Below, in pieces: positions 37,661 through 47,021 of a stretch of DNA of 64,000 nt (positions within the stretch are counted from its first letter, which is position 1; each line of letters opens with the position of its first letter). Source of the stretch: Verrucomicrobiota bacterium (lineage in GTDB: Bacteria; Verrucomicrobiota; Lentisphaeria; JABSQK01; JAJFLO01); NCBI GenBank assembly GCA_021772615.1, contig JAJFLQ010000115.1:1-64000 (forward strand), in the 5' to 3' direction. Under the pieces are notes generated by a model. That model had not been told where the DNA came from, ran no database searches, and saw nothing but the letters and a program-made list of their open reading frames with translations. Both the position numbers and the translations under genes were made by a program.

Positions 37661-39102
37661 ATTTGACGCTCATCCATCCCTGTATTGGCCGGATCCCGGG
37701 AAAGGAATATATTCGCTCGTGGCAAATGGAGCCGTTGCAGCCGGCCTATCTTGCGGCACTAACACCGACAGACGTATCCATTGCTTTTTGGGACGACCGG
37801 ATGGAACCGATTCCGTATGATCTCCCCACCGATCTGGTTGCGATCAGCGTCGAGACCTACACGGCCAAACGAAGCTACCAGATTGCGTCGGAATATCGTA
37901 GACGGGGCGTACCCGTGGTGATGGGCGGTTTTCATGCGACTTTGGTACCTGACGAGGTGGCCGAGTATGCCGAGGCTGTTGTGGTGGGAGAGGCCGAATC
38001 GACGTTTCCCGAACTAATCAATGACTTCCGCAACGGGTCTATGCGGAAGATATATCGTACGGATGGGCGCGCAGACATTACGTCGATCGCACCGGATCGC
38101 TCGATCTTTCGCAGCAAACGATATCTGAAGCTGGGCCTGGTCGAAGCCAGTCGCGGCTGCAGGTTTCGATGCTCGTTCTGCGCCGTGACGTCGTATTTCA
38201 ACGGGACGCAGACGCACCGGCCGATCGAGAGAATTGTTGACGATATTGCGGCATTGAAGGGAACGCGTAAGTTGTTCTTTTTTGTCGACGACAATAGTGT
38301 GTCCGATCCCAAATGGGCGAAGACGTTCTACCGCGCGCTTATCCCATTAAAAATACGGTGGGTAGGGCAGGCCAGCATCACGGTCACGTATGACGAAGAT
38401 TTACTCGCCCTGATGCGGGACAGTGGTTGCCAAGGTATCCTGATCGGTTTCGAATCGTTGAATCCGAAGAATCTTGTCGGCATGAACAAGAAATTCAATA
38501 TTGCCCGATTCAGCTACGACCATGCTTTGGGGCTATTGAAAAAATACCGCTTGCGCCTTTACGCGACGTTCATGTTTGGATACGACGGTGACGATCTTGG
38601 CAGTTTCCAACGCACAATCGATTTTTGCATCAAACACAAAATCTACATGGTCGCCTTTAATCATCTGACACCGTTTCCCGGAACGCCGCTCTATGACGAG
38701 TTGGAGCAAAAGGGTCTTCTGCTCTACGATAAATGGTGGCTGGACGACCGCTATCGGTATGGTGAGGTGCCGTTTCACAGCAGTCTCGATCGGAAGCTCG
38801 TCCAGGACCAATGTGTCCGCGCGCGAAAGCAGTTCTATCGTTTCGGGTCTATTGTGAGGCGCATGTTCGACCGGACGAATGCCGGCAACTGGTTCATGTT
38901 GCACACCTACTGGTTTATTAATCTGTTGTTGCGTAAGGAGGCGGCGCAGCGAGAGAATTATCCGCTTGGCGACCTTGGTTTTACAGGGCCGTTGCTAAAG
39001 GCATCGCCACAGGCCGATATGCATCCGTCACCGTCAGTCTCGCCGACGGCGGCACGGCGGCGCTCCGCCGCGCCTGTAGTCGCGCAACATAGCACCGGAT
39101 GA
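37657..39102 (+). CDS. Cobalamin-binding-type radical SAM enzyme 2
   Basis: 481 residues. B12-binding domain about 1-135 (DLVAISVETYTAKRSYQIA; VVMGGFHATLVPDE), cluster cysteines 168, 172 and 175 (GCRFRCSFC), then FVDDNSVSDPKWAK, LIGFESLNPKNL and LTPFPGTPLYDEL. The C-terminal region includes a basic, partly hydrophobic tail (WFMLHTYWFINLLLR) that may lie on the membrane, then a low-complexity Ala/Pro end. Closely related to enzymes 3 and 4. GTG start overlapping the previous stop (GTGA). Confidence 0.87.
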   Translation: MNLTLIHPCIGRIPGKEYIRSWQMEPLQPAYLAALTPTDVSIAFWDDRMEPIPYDLPTDLVAISVETYTAKRSYQIASEYRRRGVPVVMGGFHATLVPDEVAEYAEAVVVGEAESTFPELINDFRNGSMRKIYRTDGRADITSIAPDRSIFRSKRYLKLGLVEASRGCRFRCSFCAVTSYFNGTQTHRPIERIVDDIAALKGTRKLFFFVDDNSVSDPKWAKTFYRALIPLKIRWVGQASITVTYDEDLLALMRDSGCQGILIGFESLNPKNLVGMNKKFNIARFSYDHALGLLKKYRLRLYATFMFGYDGDDLGSFQRTIDFCIKHKIYMVAFNHLTPFPGTPLYDELEQKGLLLYDKWWLDDRYRYGEVPFHSSLDRKLVQDQCVRARKQFYRFGSIVRRMFDRTNAGNWFMLHTYWFINLLLRKEAAQRENYPLGDLGFTGPLLKASPQADMHPSPSVSPTAARRRSAAPVVAQHSTG

Positions 39103-40199
39103 TTCTGCTTGAAAAAGCGACCGTTGCCGACGACGACGGTATCCGTCGGCTCTTGCGAAACACCGAGATGAGCGGTGACATTCGTGTGCGTTTTCTACAG
39201 GAACCACGTTATTTTGCGGGATCTTCGATCCTCGGAAATCCCGTCGACACCCTGGTCGCGCGGAATCGCGAAACCGGCGACGTCGTAGGGCTTGCGTCGC
39301 GTGCGGAACGCAACGTTTATGTGAACGGTCATCCGGCGATTGTCGGCTATCTGTCGAGTTTAAGGATCCATGGCGATTACCGCAATGGAAGTATACTGGC
39401 CCGAGGTTTTCGATCGCTGCGCACGTTGCACCGAGGGGGCCACGCGTCATACTACCTAACAACGATCATAGAAGATAATGTAGCCGCAATGAATGTGCTG
39501 ACATCCGGTCGTGCCGGGCTCCCTACATATCGCGACGCGGGCACGTACATGACATTCGTATTCGGTAAGGCGGATCGGCGTTTCCGGGCCTTTTCCGGCA
39601 TTCGTATTCGATCAGCCGCACCCGATGATTTACCGGCGGTCTTCGATTTCCTCGGTCGTGTTGGATCTGGCCGGCAGTTTTTTCCAGTCTACGCGGCGTC
39701 GGACTTCGATAACGGCCTCCTTAGAGGAATGCAGGCAAGCGACGTCATCCTCGCGTTCGACGGCAAACAGGTGGTGGGCACGATTGGATTATGGGATCAA
39801 CGCCACTACCGCCAACGAACGGTGACGGGCTATAGCCCGCGGCTGGCGGCGCTACGCCCGTTCTGGAACGGTTTTGCCTGTCTCACAGGTCGGCCGACCT
39901 TGCCGCGACCCGGCGATCCGTTGCGCCTGATTTTCTTGGCAATGCTGTGCGTTGCCGGCGACGATCCGGACGTCTTCGCGTCACTGTTATCGGCGTCGTT
40001 GAATGCTTGCCGAAGGCGTTCCGGAATCGATGGCGTCGTTCTTGGCATGCACGGCAAAGACGCTCTGTCAGCCGTGGCGTCACGTTGGCCCCACCGTATG
40101 TACAAGAGCCGTTTGTATCTTGTCTACTGGCCGGACGGGAAAGCGGCTGCCGATGCAGCATCTGGACCGGTTCCGTATTTCGAAGCAGGGGGATTGTAG
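39099..40199 (+). CDS. GNAT-family N-acyltransferase, double domain
   Basis: 366 residues, probably two GNAT folds in tandem: one at about 1-150 (SSLRIHGDYRNGSILARGF is the acyl-CoA-binding region) and a second at about 165-360 that begins IRIRSAAPDDLPAVFDFL. It would transfer an acyl group from CoA or a carrier to an amine. I recall similar proteins next to lipid and natural-product genes. The ATG overlaps the stop of radical SAM gene 2 (ATGA). Confidence 0.75.
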   Translation: MILLEKATVADDDGIRRLLRNTEMSGDIRVRFLQEPRYFAGSSILGNPVDTLVARNRETGDVVGLASRAERNVYVNGHPAIVGYLSSLRIHGDYRNGSILARGFRSLRTLHRGGHASYYLTTIIEDNVAAMNVLTSGRAGLPTYRDAGTYMTFVFGKADRRFRAFSGIRIRSAAPDDLPAVFDFLGRVGSGRQFFPVYAASDFDNGLLRGMQASDVILAFDGKQVVGTIGLWDQRHYRQRTVTGYSPRLAALRPFWNGFACLTGRPTLPRPGDPLRLIFLAMLCVAGDDPDVFASLLSASLNACRRRSGIDGVVLGMHGKDALSAVASRWPHRMYKSRLYLVYWPDGKAAADAASGPVPYFEAGGL

Positions 40200-40200
40200 T

Positions 40201-40926
40201 ATGCGCTGCCGTATTGACCGTGTCGGTACACTCCAAAAACAGCGGGTCGACGAGATGTTTCGGTTGCTCCGGTGCTACTACAAGAACGTCTGTCGCACGT
40301 CTTTTGATGCCGATCTGCAGGTGAAGCATTTTGTGATCGTTCTGGAGGACGACACCACAGGCGAGTTGTGTGGTTTTTCAACCCAGGAATTGTATGTAGC
40401 GCAATACCAGGGAAAAGCTATACGTGTGGTCTTTTCGGGAGACACCGTCATCTCCCCGGCGTTCTGGGGCAGCCAGGCGTTACCGATCGCGTTCGGGCGA
40501 ATGATGCTGACCCTTCTCGACGGGCAACCGGATACGCCGCTATACTGGCTTCTGATCTCCAAGGGGCACCGCACCTATCGATATCTGCCTGTGTTTTTCC
40601 GCGACTTCCATCCTTCCGGCGAGCATGGCACGTCGAATGGTGCGACGGCGTTACTCGATTACCTGGCCAAGGAAAAATTCGGCACTGCCTACGATCCCGC
40701 CACTGGTGTCCTGCGGGCTGCGGTAGATGCGCAGTGTCTGCGTTCTGACCTTGCTTATATCGAGCACCGTCGCATTCGGCGGGATCGGCATACCGCGTTC
40801 TTCCTTCATCGCAATCCCAATTATTCGCGCGGCGATGAACTCGTGTGCCTCGCGCCTTTCCGGCGCGACAATCTGAAGCCGTACATTCTGCGGCAACTTG
40901 AGGCTGGAGAATTGCCCATCTTATGA
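40201..40926 (+). CDS. GNAT-like acyltransferase
   Basis: 241 residues beginning MRCRIDRVGT. The pattern resembles a group of uncharacterised GNAT-like proteins with VVFSGDTVISPAFWGSQALP, followed by PLYWLLISKGHRTYRYLPVFF, in which a GNAT acyl-CoA loop is hard to see. A role in transferring a fatty or hydroxy-acyl chain is inference. It begins one base after the previous stop, and its own stop overlaps the GH3 start. Confidence 0.6.
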   Translation: MRCRIDRVGTLQKQRVDEMFRLLRCYYKNVCRTSFDADLQVKHFVIVLEDDTTGELCGFSTQELYVAQYQGKAIRVVFSGDTVISPAFWGSQALPIAFGRMMLTLLDGQPDTPLYWLLISKGHRTYRYLPVFFRDFHPSGEHGTSNGATALLDYLAKEKFGTAYDPATGVLRAAVDAQCLRSDLAYIEHRRIRRDRHTAFFLHRNPNYSRGDELVCLAPFRRDNLKPYILRQLEAGELPIL

Positions 40927-42572
40927 CCCTGGCCGCCCGCATCTGTAATCGAATATGGAAGGTTGCGTGCCTGCCCGGCTCCGTGCGGTGGACGCGTGCC
41001 CGCGAACGGCTGAAAGCGCAGCAGGCCGATCATCTGATGGCGCTCGTCCGTCATCAGGCTGCAACCTGCTTTGGCGTCGATCATGGATTCGCCGAGATCA
41101 GGTCTGTTGATGATTTTCGCAAACGTGTTCCAGTTCGTGACTATCACGACTATTCCAGCTATCTGCCCAGGGTTTTCGCAGGCCAACCTGCAGTGCTGAC
41201 GCGCGACCGAATCGTGCGGCTTGAGCCCACCAGCGGGACCGTGTCTGGAACAAAGTTCATTCCGTGCACCCGCCGTTTGCACAGCGAATTCCAGGCAGGC
41301 CTTAATCCGTGGATTTGGAATTTGTACAACGCCGTTCCCGATGTCATGAACGGCCCGGCGTATTGGTCGATAAGCCCGGCCTTTTCAGTGACGCCTCCGC
41401 AGAATTGCGCCGTGCCGGTCGGTTTCGGTTCGGATTCGGACTACGTCGGACAATTAACCCGCCGGTGCCTTGGGGCGGTTCAGGCAGTCCCGGCTACGGT
41501 TGGCGCCGTCAAGGATGTGGATGCCCATCGTTACCTGACATTGCTGTACCTTCTGGCAACGCCTGAGCTGCGACTGGTTTCCGTATGGAATCCAAGTTAT
41601 TTTACGCGCATTACCGCGATGCTCCAGGGGGAACGTGTCGAGGAATTGCTCCGGGATTTGCATGATGGCACCGTTTCAGCAGGTTTGAAGATACCTTCCA
41701 TTCACCGGCGATATAGGCCAATGCCGGATCGGGCAGCACTGGTGATGCGTGCTCTTGATCGTTGGCGGTCTTGCCGGTCACCGTCTCCGTTCCCAGAGAT
41801 TTGGCCGAAATTGCGTGTGCTCAGCTGCTGGGCGGACGCGTGGGCAGCGGAGGCCGTAACGGATCTCAACGTAGCGTTTCCGCATGCTGAAATACAGCCC
41901 AAGGGGTTACTGGCAACGGAGGGGCTCACGACTATTCCATTTCCGGTGTACGGACGCGATGGTACAAGGCAATGGGTGCATGTGCTCGCAGCGACATCGC
42001 ATTTCTTCGAATTTCTCGACAGTGACGCGGGTGACGTTGCCGGCGCACATGAGCTTGTACCGGATGCAGTCTATGAAGTGTTAATCACGACCGGCGGCGG
42101 ACTCTATCGATATCGTACGCATGACCGCGTCTTGATGCAGGACTATCATCAAGGCTTGCCTCGTTTGACGTTCGTTGGCAGAACCGCCAGATTTTCGGAT
42201 CTAGTCGGAGAGAAACTCAGCAGCGAGCACGTGGCACAGGTCCTAATGGAAACGGAGAAGAGCTTCCTGCTGCCATGCGCTTCACTCTCATTGCGTGCGG
42301 ATCTGCAGGGGGCGAGCCGCCGTTACGAGATCTCAATATCCGCTGCTGCGTTTCCACCGAATGTTCAGGCCCGATCAGCCGTGTCAATCTCCGTGGACGC
42401 CGCACTTAAGGACAATCCGTATTACAAGCAAGCCAGGGATCTCGGACAGTTGGATGCTCCAGTTGTGAGAGCGGCCGCGCAGGAGACAAGACGTGGGCCG
42501 GCAGCAACACACAAAGGCGGTGGCCTGGTCGTAGTCGACCCGATCCAGAAACAGCGTATGGTACTGAAATGA
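40923..42572 (+). CDS. GH3-family acyl-acid amido synthetase
   Basis: 549 residues of the GH3 (ANL-superfamily) type. These enzymes adenylate a carboxylic acid with ATP and then join it to an amine, usually an amino acid, without any carrier protein. Visible: EPTSGTVSGT at 101-110 (phosphate-binding loop), LLATEGLT near 328 (motif 2), and GLYRYRTHDRV near 397 with FVGRTARFSDLVGEKL (motif 3 and hinge). Plant GH3 enzymes conjugate jasmonate or auxin; bacterial ones are little studied. In this operon it is the best candidate for making an amide or acyl-adenylate. Coupled by 4-bp overlaps at both ends. Confidence 0.88.
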   Translation: MTLAARICNRIWKVACLPGSVRWTRARERLKAQQADHLMALVRHQAATCFGVDHGFAEIRSVDDFRKRVPVRDYHDYSSYLPRVFAGQPAVLTRDRIVRLEPTSGTVSGTKFIPCTRRLHSEFQAGLNPWIWNLYNAVPDVMNGPAYWSISPAFSVTPPQNCAVPVGFGSDSDYVGQLTRRCLGAVQAVPATVGAVKDVDAHRYLTLLYLLATPELRLVSVWNPSYFTRITAMLQGERVEELLRDLHDGTVSAGLKIPSIHRRYRPMPDRAALVMRALDRWRSCRSPSPFPEIWPKLRVLSCWADAWAAEAVTDLNVAFPHAEIQPKGLLATEGLTTIPFPVYGRDGTRQWVHVLAATSHFFEFLDSDAGDVAGAHELVPDAVYEVLITTGGGLYRYRTHDRVLMQDYHQGLPRLTFVGRTARFSDLVGEKLSSEHVAQVLMETEKSFLLPCASLSLRADLQGASRRYEISISAAAFPPNVQARSAVSISVDAALKDNPYYKQARDLGQLDAPVVRAAAQETRRGPAATHKGGGLVVVDPIQKQRMVLK

Positions 42573-43909
42573 AGATCACCTTTATTCGTCCGAATCTGTA
42601 TCGTCGCCGCTCATCCGATGCGATGGAGCCGTTGGCGATCGCGATCCTCAAGAGTCTTACTCCCGCGGACATTGAGACGATATTTTACGACGAGCGACTC
42701 GAGCCCATTGCCTTCGATGAGCCGACTGATCTGGTGGCCATCACAGTCGAGACGTTTACGGCCCGCCGGGCGTACGCCATCGCCGCGGCCTATCGTCGCC
42801 GCCGCGTACCGGTTGTTATGGGGGGGTATCACCCGACCCTGTTGCCCGAGGAGTGCCTCCGGCACTGTGATGCGATCGTACAGGGCGATGCAGACACGGC
42901 GTGGCCACAGCTGGTGGAAGACGTCGCTGCCAATCGGCTACAGCGTGTGTATACGCATACAAGTACCGGAAAGACCTATTCGCTGTCGCCAGACCGCAGC
43001 ATATTTCAGGGCAAGCGATACGCACCTGTGGCCTTGGTTCAATATAGTCGTGGCTGCAAGTTCAATTGCGATTTTTGTTCGATACGCGCGTTTTACGGCA
43101 GTCATCTTATGCAGCGGCCGGTGGGGGAGGTCGTCGACGAAATTCGTCGACTTCGCAGGCGGCACGTGTTCATTGTTGATGATAACATTTTCGTCAATCC
43201 AGGTAAGGCCGCAGAGCTCTTCGAAGCGCTCATTCCGCTGAAAATACGGTGGTCCTGCCAGATTTCGATCGATATTACTCGTTACCCCGAGCTTGTTGGA
43301 TTGATGAAACGCAGCGGTTGCCTCACGGCTGTTTTGGGTTTTGAGTCTCTCGAACACCAGAACCTGAAGCAGATGAATAAACACTGGAATGTGCGCTGGT
43401 CCGACTACGAAACGTCCATCGACCTGTTGCAAAAGGCAGGCATTATGATCTACGGCACGTTTGTCTTCGGCTATGACCACGATACGCCCGCGGTCTTTCA
43501 CCGTACCGTCGCGTTTGCGCGTCGCCACAAGTTTTATCTGGCGAATTTCAATCCATTGACACCGACGCCCGCGACACCATTGTACGATCGTCTGCAGAGT
43601 GAAGGGCGTTTGCTTTACGACCACTGGTGGATCGATCCGGCGTTTCGTTATGGCCAGGCCGTGTTCCGACCGCACGGGATGACACCGGCCGAGCTGACGG
43701 ATGGCTGTTTTTCTGCGCGTCGCACGTTCAATAGCTACGGTTCGATATGGAACCGACTTTTCCGTTTCAAGACGAATTGCGGGTCACCATATCGCGCAGG
43801 TCTGTATGTGGCATCAAATCTCATCTCGCGTCTGGAGATTCATCGGAAACAGGGGCGCGAGCTGGATACGGCAAGCAGGGAATTGCAAACCGCACAAGGA
43901 TATGGATGA
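42569..43909 (+). CDS. Cobalamin-binding-type radical SAM enzyme 3
   Basis: 446 residues. B12-binding domain about 1-130 (DLVAITVETFTARRAYAIA; VVMGGYHPTLLPEE), cluster cysteines 163, 167 and 170 (GCKFNCDFC), FIVDDNIFVNPGKA, VLGFESLEHQNLKQMNK, and LTPTPATPLYDRL where the paralogues have PFPGTPLY. Shares its first residues MKITFI.PN with enzyme 4, the next gene. Four-base overlaps with the GH3 gene and with enzyme 4. Confidence 0.87.
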   Translation: MKITFIRPNLYRRRSSDAMEPLAIAILKSLTPADIETIFYDERLEPIAFDEPTDLVAITVETFTARRAYAIAAAYRRRRVPVVMGGYHPTLLPEECLRHCDAIVQGDADTAWPQLVEDVAANRLQRVYTHTSTGKTYSLSPDRSIFQGKRYAPVALVQYSRGCKFNCDFCSIRAFYGSHLMQRPVGEVVDEIRRLRRRHVFIVDDNIFVNPGKAAELFEALIPLKIRWSCQISIDITRYPELVGLMKRSGCLTAVLGFESLEHQNLKQMNKHWNVRWSDYETSIDLLQKAGIMIYGTFVFGYDHDTPAVFHRTVAFARRHKFYLANFNPLTPTPATPLYDRLQSEGRLLYDHWWIDPAFRYGQAVFRPHGMTPAELTDGCFSARRTFNSYGSIWNRLFRFKTNCGSPYRAGLYVASNLISRLEIHRKQGRELDTASRELQTAQGYG

Positions 43910-45309
43910 AGATCACCTTTATCATGCCGAACATTGGGCGGCAGGAACACAGCCTTTATGTTGACGAAGGGCGAATGGAACCGCTGTCACTGGCCGTCTT
44001 AGCTGGGCTTACGCCGCCGGATATCGACTGTGTGCTGTACGACGATCGTATGGAGAACATCCCGTATGACGAGCCAACGGACCTGGTTGCAATCACGATC
44101 GAGATATACAAGGCTCGACGCGCCTACGAGATCGCAGCGGAATATCGTCGTCGCGGTGTCCCTGTGATTATGGGTGGGATGCATGCGACTTTGATACCGA
44201 AAGAATGTATGCAGCACGCTGACTCGGTCTTCATCGGTGATGCGGAAACAGGATGGTCACGGGTTGTCCGGGACTTGCGCGAGGGATGTCTGCAACCGCT
44301 TTATCGGGCGCCGCCGGGGCCGGCCCAGATCGGCGGCGTTCTGCCACGACGCGATCTTTACAAGGGAAAAGGCTACCTGCCCGTCTCACTCATGCAATAC
44401 AATCGCGGTTGCCATTTTGCCTGTGACTTTTGTGCGATCAGTGTGTACTTCAATCGCTCGCATTATCAGCGGCCGATTGCAGACGTGCTCGCCGAGATCG
44501 AATCGCAGCAGCGAAAATTTATTTTCTTCGTTGACGACAATTTTCTTTCCGACCATAAGGCCGCCAAGGCGTTTCTGCGGGCGCTGATTCCGATGCGCAT
44601 TCGGTGGGTCTCGCAGGCGTCGATCGACATGACAAATGATCTCGAATTGATGGGATTGCTGCACGATAGCGGTTGCGTCGGCAATGTCATTGGTTTCGAA
44701 AGCCTCAGCATCGATAACCTCAAGCAGATGCGCAAAGGATCGAATTTCAAGATACGTACCTGGGATCACTACGAGACACCGATAAAGATCTTGCGCGATC
44801 ACCATCTCTGCACATGGGCTGCATTCACGCTCGGACACGACCACGACACCGTCGAGTCGATCGCGGCAACCTACGATTTCGCACTGCGTAATAGGTTCTG
44901 CTTTGCGGCGTACAATATCCTGATGCCGTATCCCGGAACGGCGTTGTATCGGCGGCTAAAGGAAGAGGGACGGTTGCTGTGGGACGAGAAATGGTGGCTG
45001 CACCCGGAATACCGTTTCAACCATGCCGCCTTTCACCCTCGTCAAATGAGCGCGGAAGCGCTCACCGAGGCTTGTTGGCAGTGTCGCTACAAGTGGAATC
45101 GGCCTCGCAGTATATTCTATCGGTTGTGGGACACGAAGACCCATCTGCACTCACCGTTTCACCTTGCAACGTATTTGCAGTATAATCCCATCTACGCGAA
45201 GGAAGCCTATAAAAAACAGGGTATGTTATTCGGGTTGCACCGCAATGCCGTAACGGCAGCTGGCAGCAGCAGCGATTCGCAGCGGGAAGAAGTCGCAGCC
45301 TCGTCTTGA
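43906..45309 (+). CDS. Cobalamin-binding-type radical SAM enzyme 4
   Basis: 467 residues from the ATG that overlaps the previous stop (ATGA); longer frames reaching into gene 3 are excluded because the family N-terminus MKITFIMPN begins here. Cysteines 169, 173 and 176 (GCHFACDFC) bind the cluster. FFVDDNFLSDHKAAK, VIGFESLSIDNLKQM and MPYPGTALYRRL follow. It is nearest to enzymes 2 and 3, so the set arose by repeated duplication inside the operon. Confidence 0.87.
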   Translation: MKITFIMPNIGRQEHSLYVDEGRMEPLSLAVLAGLTPPDIDCVLYDDRMENIPYDEPTDLVAITIEIYKARRAYEIAAEYRRRGVPVIMGGMHATLIPKECMQHADSVFIGDAETGWSRVVRDLREGCLQPLYRAPPGPAQIGGVLPRRDLYKGKGYLPVSLMQYNRGCHFACDFCAISVYFNRSHYQRPIADVLAEIESQQRKFIFFVDDNFLSDHKAAKAFLRALIPMRIRWVSQASIDMTNDLELMGLLHDSGCVGNVIGFESLSIDNLKQMRKGSNFKIRTWDHYETPIKILRDHHLCTWAAFTLGHDHDTVESIAATYDFALRNRFCFAAYNILMPYPGTALYRRLKEEGRLLWDEKWWLHPEYRFNHAAFHPRQMSAEALTEACWQCRYKWNRPRSIFYRLWDTKTHLHSPFHLATYLQYNPIYAKEAYKKQGMLFGLHRNAVTAAGSSSDSQREEVAASS

Positions 45310-45353
45310 GACGCGTACCGTCTTTTTCATCGATCCCCCGAAATAGGCAGATC

Positions 45354-46319
45354 ATGCACACATCGTCAACAGCGGGCCGACCCGAAATTCCGGTCGGCCT
45401 CAATATGGTAATCGCCGGCCTCGCGCTATCCGCGTGGGCTGGTTTGTTGTGGCTCGCATCTCACACATCATCATGGATGGTCGTCCTGGCCGCGGCATGG
45501 GGATTTTCCTACGTCAACAATACGAGTTTTTCATTATTGCACGAGGCTGTTCACGGCATATTTCACCCTAATCGGCGGCTCAATGATTGGGCCGGGCGGA
45601 TCCTCGCGGCGACATTCCCGACCGGTTTTCAATTTCAAAGGCAGTGCCACATGGGGCATCATGCGCGCAACCGCACCGAGGTCGAGCAGTTCGATTATAT
45701 TCGTCCGGGCGACAATAAAATCTGGAAGTATCTGCAATGGTATACGATTCTCACCGGGTTGTACTGGCTGTCGGTCGTGATCGGGTGGCTCCTGTTTCTG
45801 GTGTGTCCGTGGATCTACCGCCTGAGCGTGTTCAGTGGGGAACATTCCCAGATCGCACATCAATCCAGTACCGACGCGATGCTGTCGAGTATGTTCAAGG
45901 GACCGACGCTGAAAATGCGTTTCGAGATGCTCTTGACCGTCGTGTTGCAGGCGCTGATGTTCGTATTGCTCGACCTTTCAGCCCTCGGGTGGTGCTGCTG
46001 TTACGCCGCGTTCGCATTTCGCTGGAGCGGATTGCAGTACGCCGATCACGCGTGGTCCGAACTGGATCTTTATGACGGCGCCTGGAACCTGCGTGTGAAC
46101 CCGATCGTTCGTATGTTTTTCCTGAACTACCATTTTCACAAGGCTCACCACCAACATCCGACCGTGCCGTGGATTCATCTGCCGCGCTATGTCGATCGTG
46201 GTGAGAATCAGCCCAGCTTTCTTTCGATCTATCTGCAGATGTGGCGGGGGCCTCGTCCTATGCCGGAATCGCTTCTGAAGCAGGCAGCCCAAGACCCGAA
46301 ACATGACGCATCCGCGTGA
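45354..46319 (+). CDS. Membrane fatty-acid desaturase/hydroxylase
   Basis: 321 residues, four or more membrane helices. The three histidine boxes of membrane diiron desaturases are present: HEAVH (63-67), HMGHH (99-103) and HKAHHQH near 278. Such enzymes insert a double bond or a hydroxyl group into an acyl chain or a related lipid such as a sphingoid base or carotenoid. The ATG at 45354 is preferred to a TTG at 45306. The 3' end overlaps the PAP2 gene by 17 bases. Confidence 0.87.
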   Translation: MHTSSTAGRPEIPVGLNMVIAGLALSAWAGLLWLASHTSSWMVVLAAAWGFSYVNNTSFSLLHEAVHGIFHPNRRLNDWAGRILAATFPTGFQFQRQCHMGHHARNRTEVEQFDYIRPGDNKIWKYLQWYTILTGLYWLSVVIGWLLFLVCPWIYRLSVFSGEHSQIAHQSSTDAMLSSMFKGPTLKMRFEMLLTVVLQALMFVLLDLSALGWCCCYAAFAFRWSGLQYADHAWSELDLYDGAWNLRVNPIVRMFFLNYHFHKAHHQHPTVPWIHLPRYVDRGENQPSFLSIYLQMWRGPRPMPESLLKQAAQDPKHDASA

Positions 46320-47007
46320 ACCATTTCTGGGGTGGCCAGGGTGGAGGATATTCGCCTGGCAACAGACCCTTACGCTCTTGTGTACCGTCGTCTTCCTGGT
46401 CTTTTACGGCGGTTCGAGCCGATTGGCATCGACGTACGGCAGTTACCATACGGTTCATGCGGCATGGGAGTTGCAGATACCATTTGTTCCCGAAGTGGTT
46501 CCACTGTATCTTTCGATACATTTGTTGCTCGCATTGGCTCCGTTCGTTTTCCGCTCGGTACCCGATCTGGCGCCGTTCGCCGTGACGCTCTGTGCAATCA
46601 CGGTCGTTGCATCGATATGCTTTGTTCTGTTTCCGACAGCGGCCGGATTCCAGCGTCCGCCGGTCGACGACAAACTATTTAACCTGGCCGATGCCTTGAA
46701 TATGGAATACAACCAGGTGCCATCGTTGCACATAGCCTTGTCGTCGGCTGCTGCTATTGCCTATCGTGCCCGCTGCAAAAAGGCATTCGCGGCTTTCTTC
46801 TATTTCTGGGTGCTTGGAATTGCCGTGTCGACACTTCTCATACACGAGCATCATTTACTGGACATCGTTACCGGTTGCGTTCTGGGGATCGCGGCCATGC
46901 GGTGGCTCTACCCGTACTTCGTCCGTTGCGTGCCGCCGTTGATCGATCGTGCCGCGTCGAAGCGCTGGAAGAACCGTAGATTCGGCGGTCTCGATCACGC
47001 CCACTAA
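46303..47007 (+). CDS. PAP2-superfamily membrane phosphatase/phosphotransferase
   Basis: 234 residues with about six membrane helices. The PAP2 motifs are QVPSLHIALSS (about 146-156, His) and STLLIHEHHLLDIVTG (about 176-191, catalytic His and Asp). The first PAP2 motif is not obvious, as in the inositolphosphorylceramide-synthase-like branch (PAP2_3). It may remove phosphate from, or move a head group onto, the lipid made by this operon. Start ATG within the end of the desaturase gene. Confidence 0.82.
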   Translation: MTHPREPFLGWPGWRIFAWQQTLTLLCTVVFLVFYGGSSRLASTYGSYHTVHAAWELQIPFVPEVVPLYLSIHLLLALAPFVFRSVPDLAPFAVTLCAITVVASICFVLFPTAAGFQRPPVDDKLFNLADALNMEYNQVPSLHIALSSAAAIAYRARCKKAFAAFFYFWVLGIAVSTLLIHEHHLLDIVTGCVLGIAAMRWLYPYFVRCVPPLIDRAASKRWKNRRFGGLDHAH

Positions 47008-47021
47008 GAGGAGACAACTCG

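Noticed and set aside
43747-43905. Long N-terminal extension of radical SAM enzyme 4
   Set aside because: These 53 codons overlap the end of enzyme 3 and do not fit the family N-terminus MKITFI; the ATGA overlap gives the right start.
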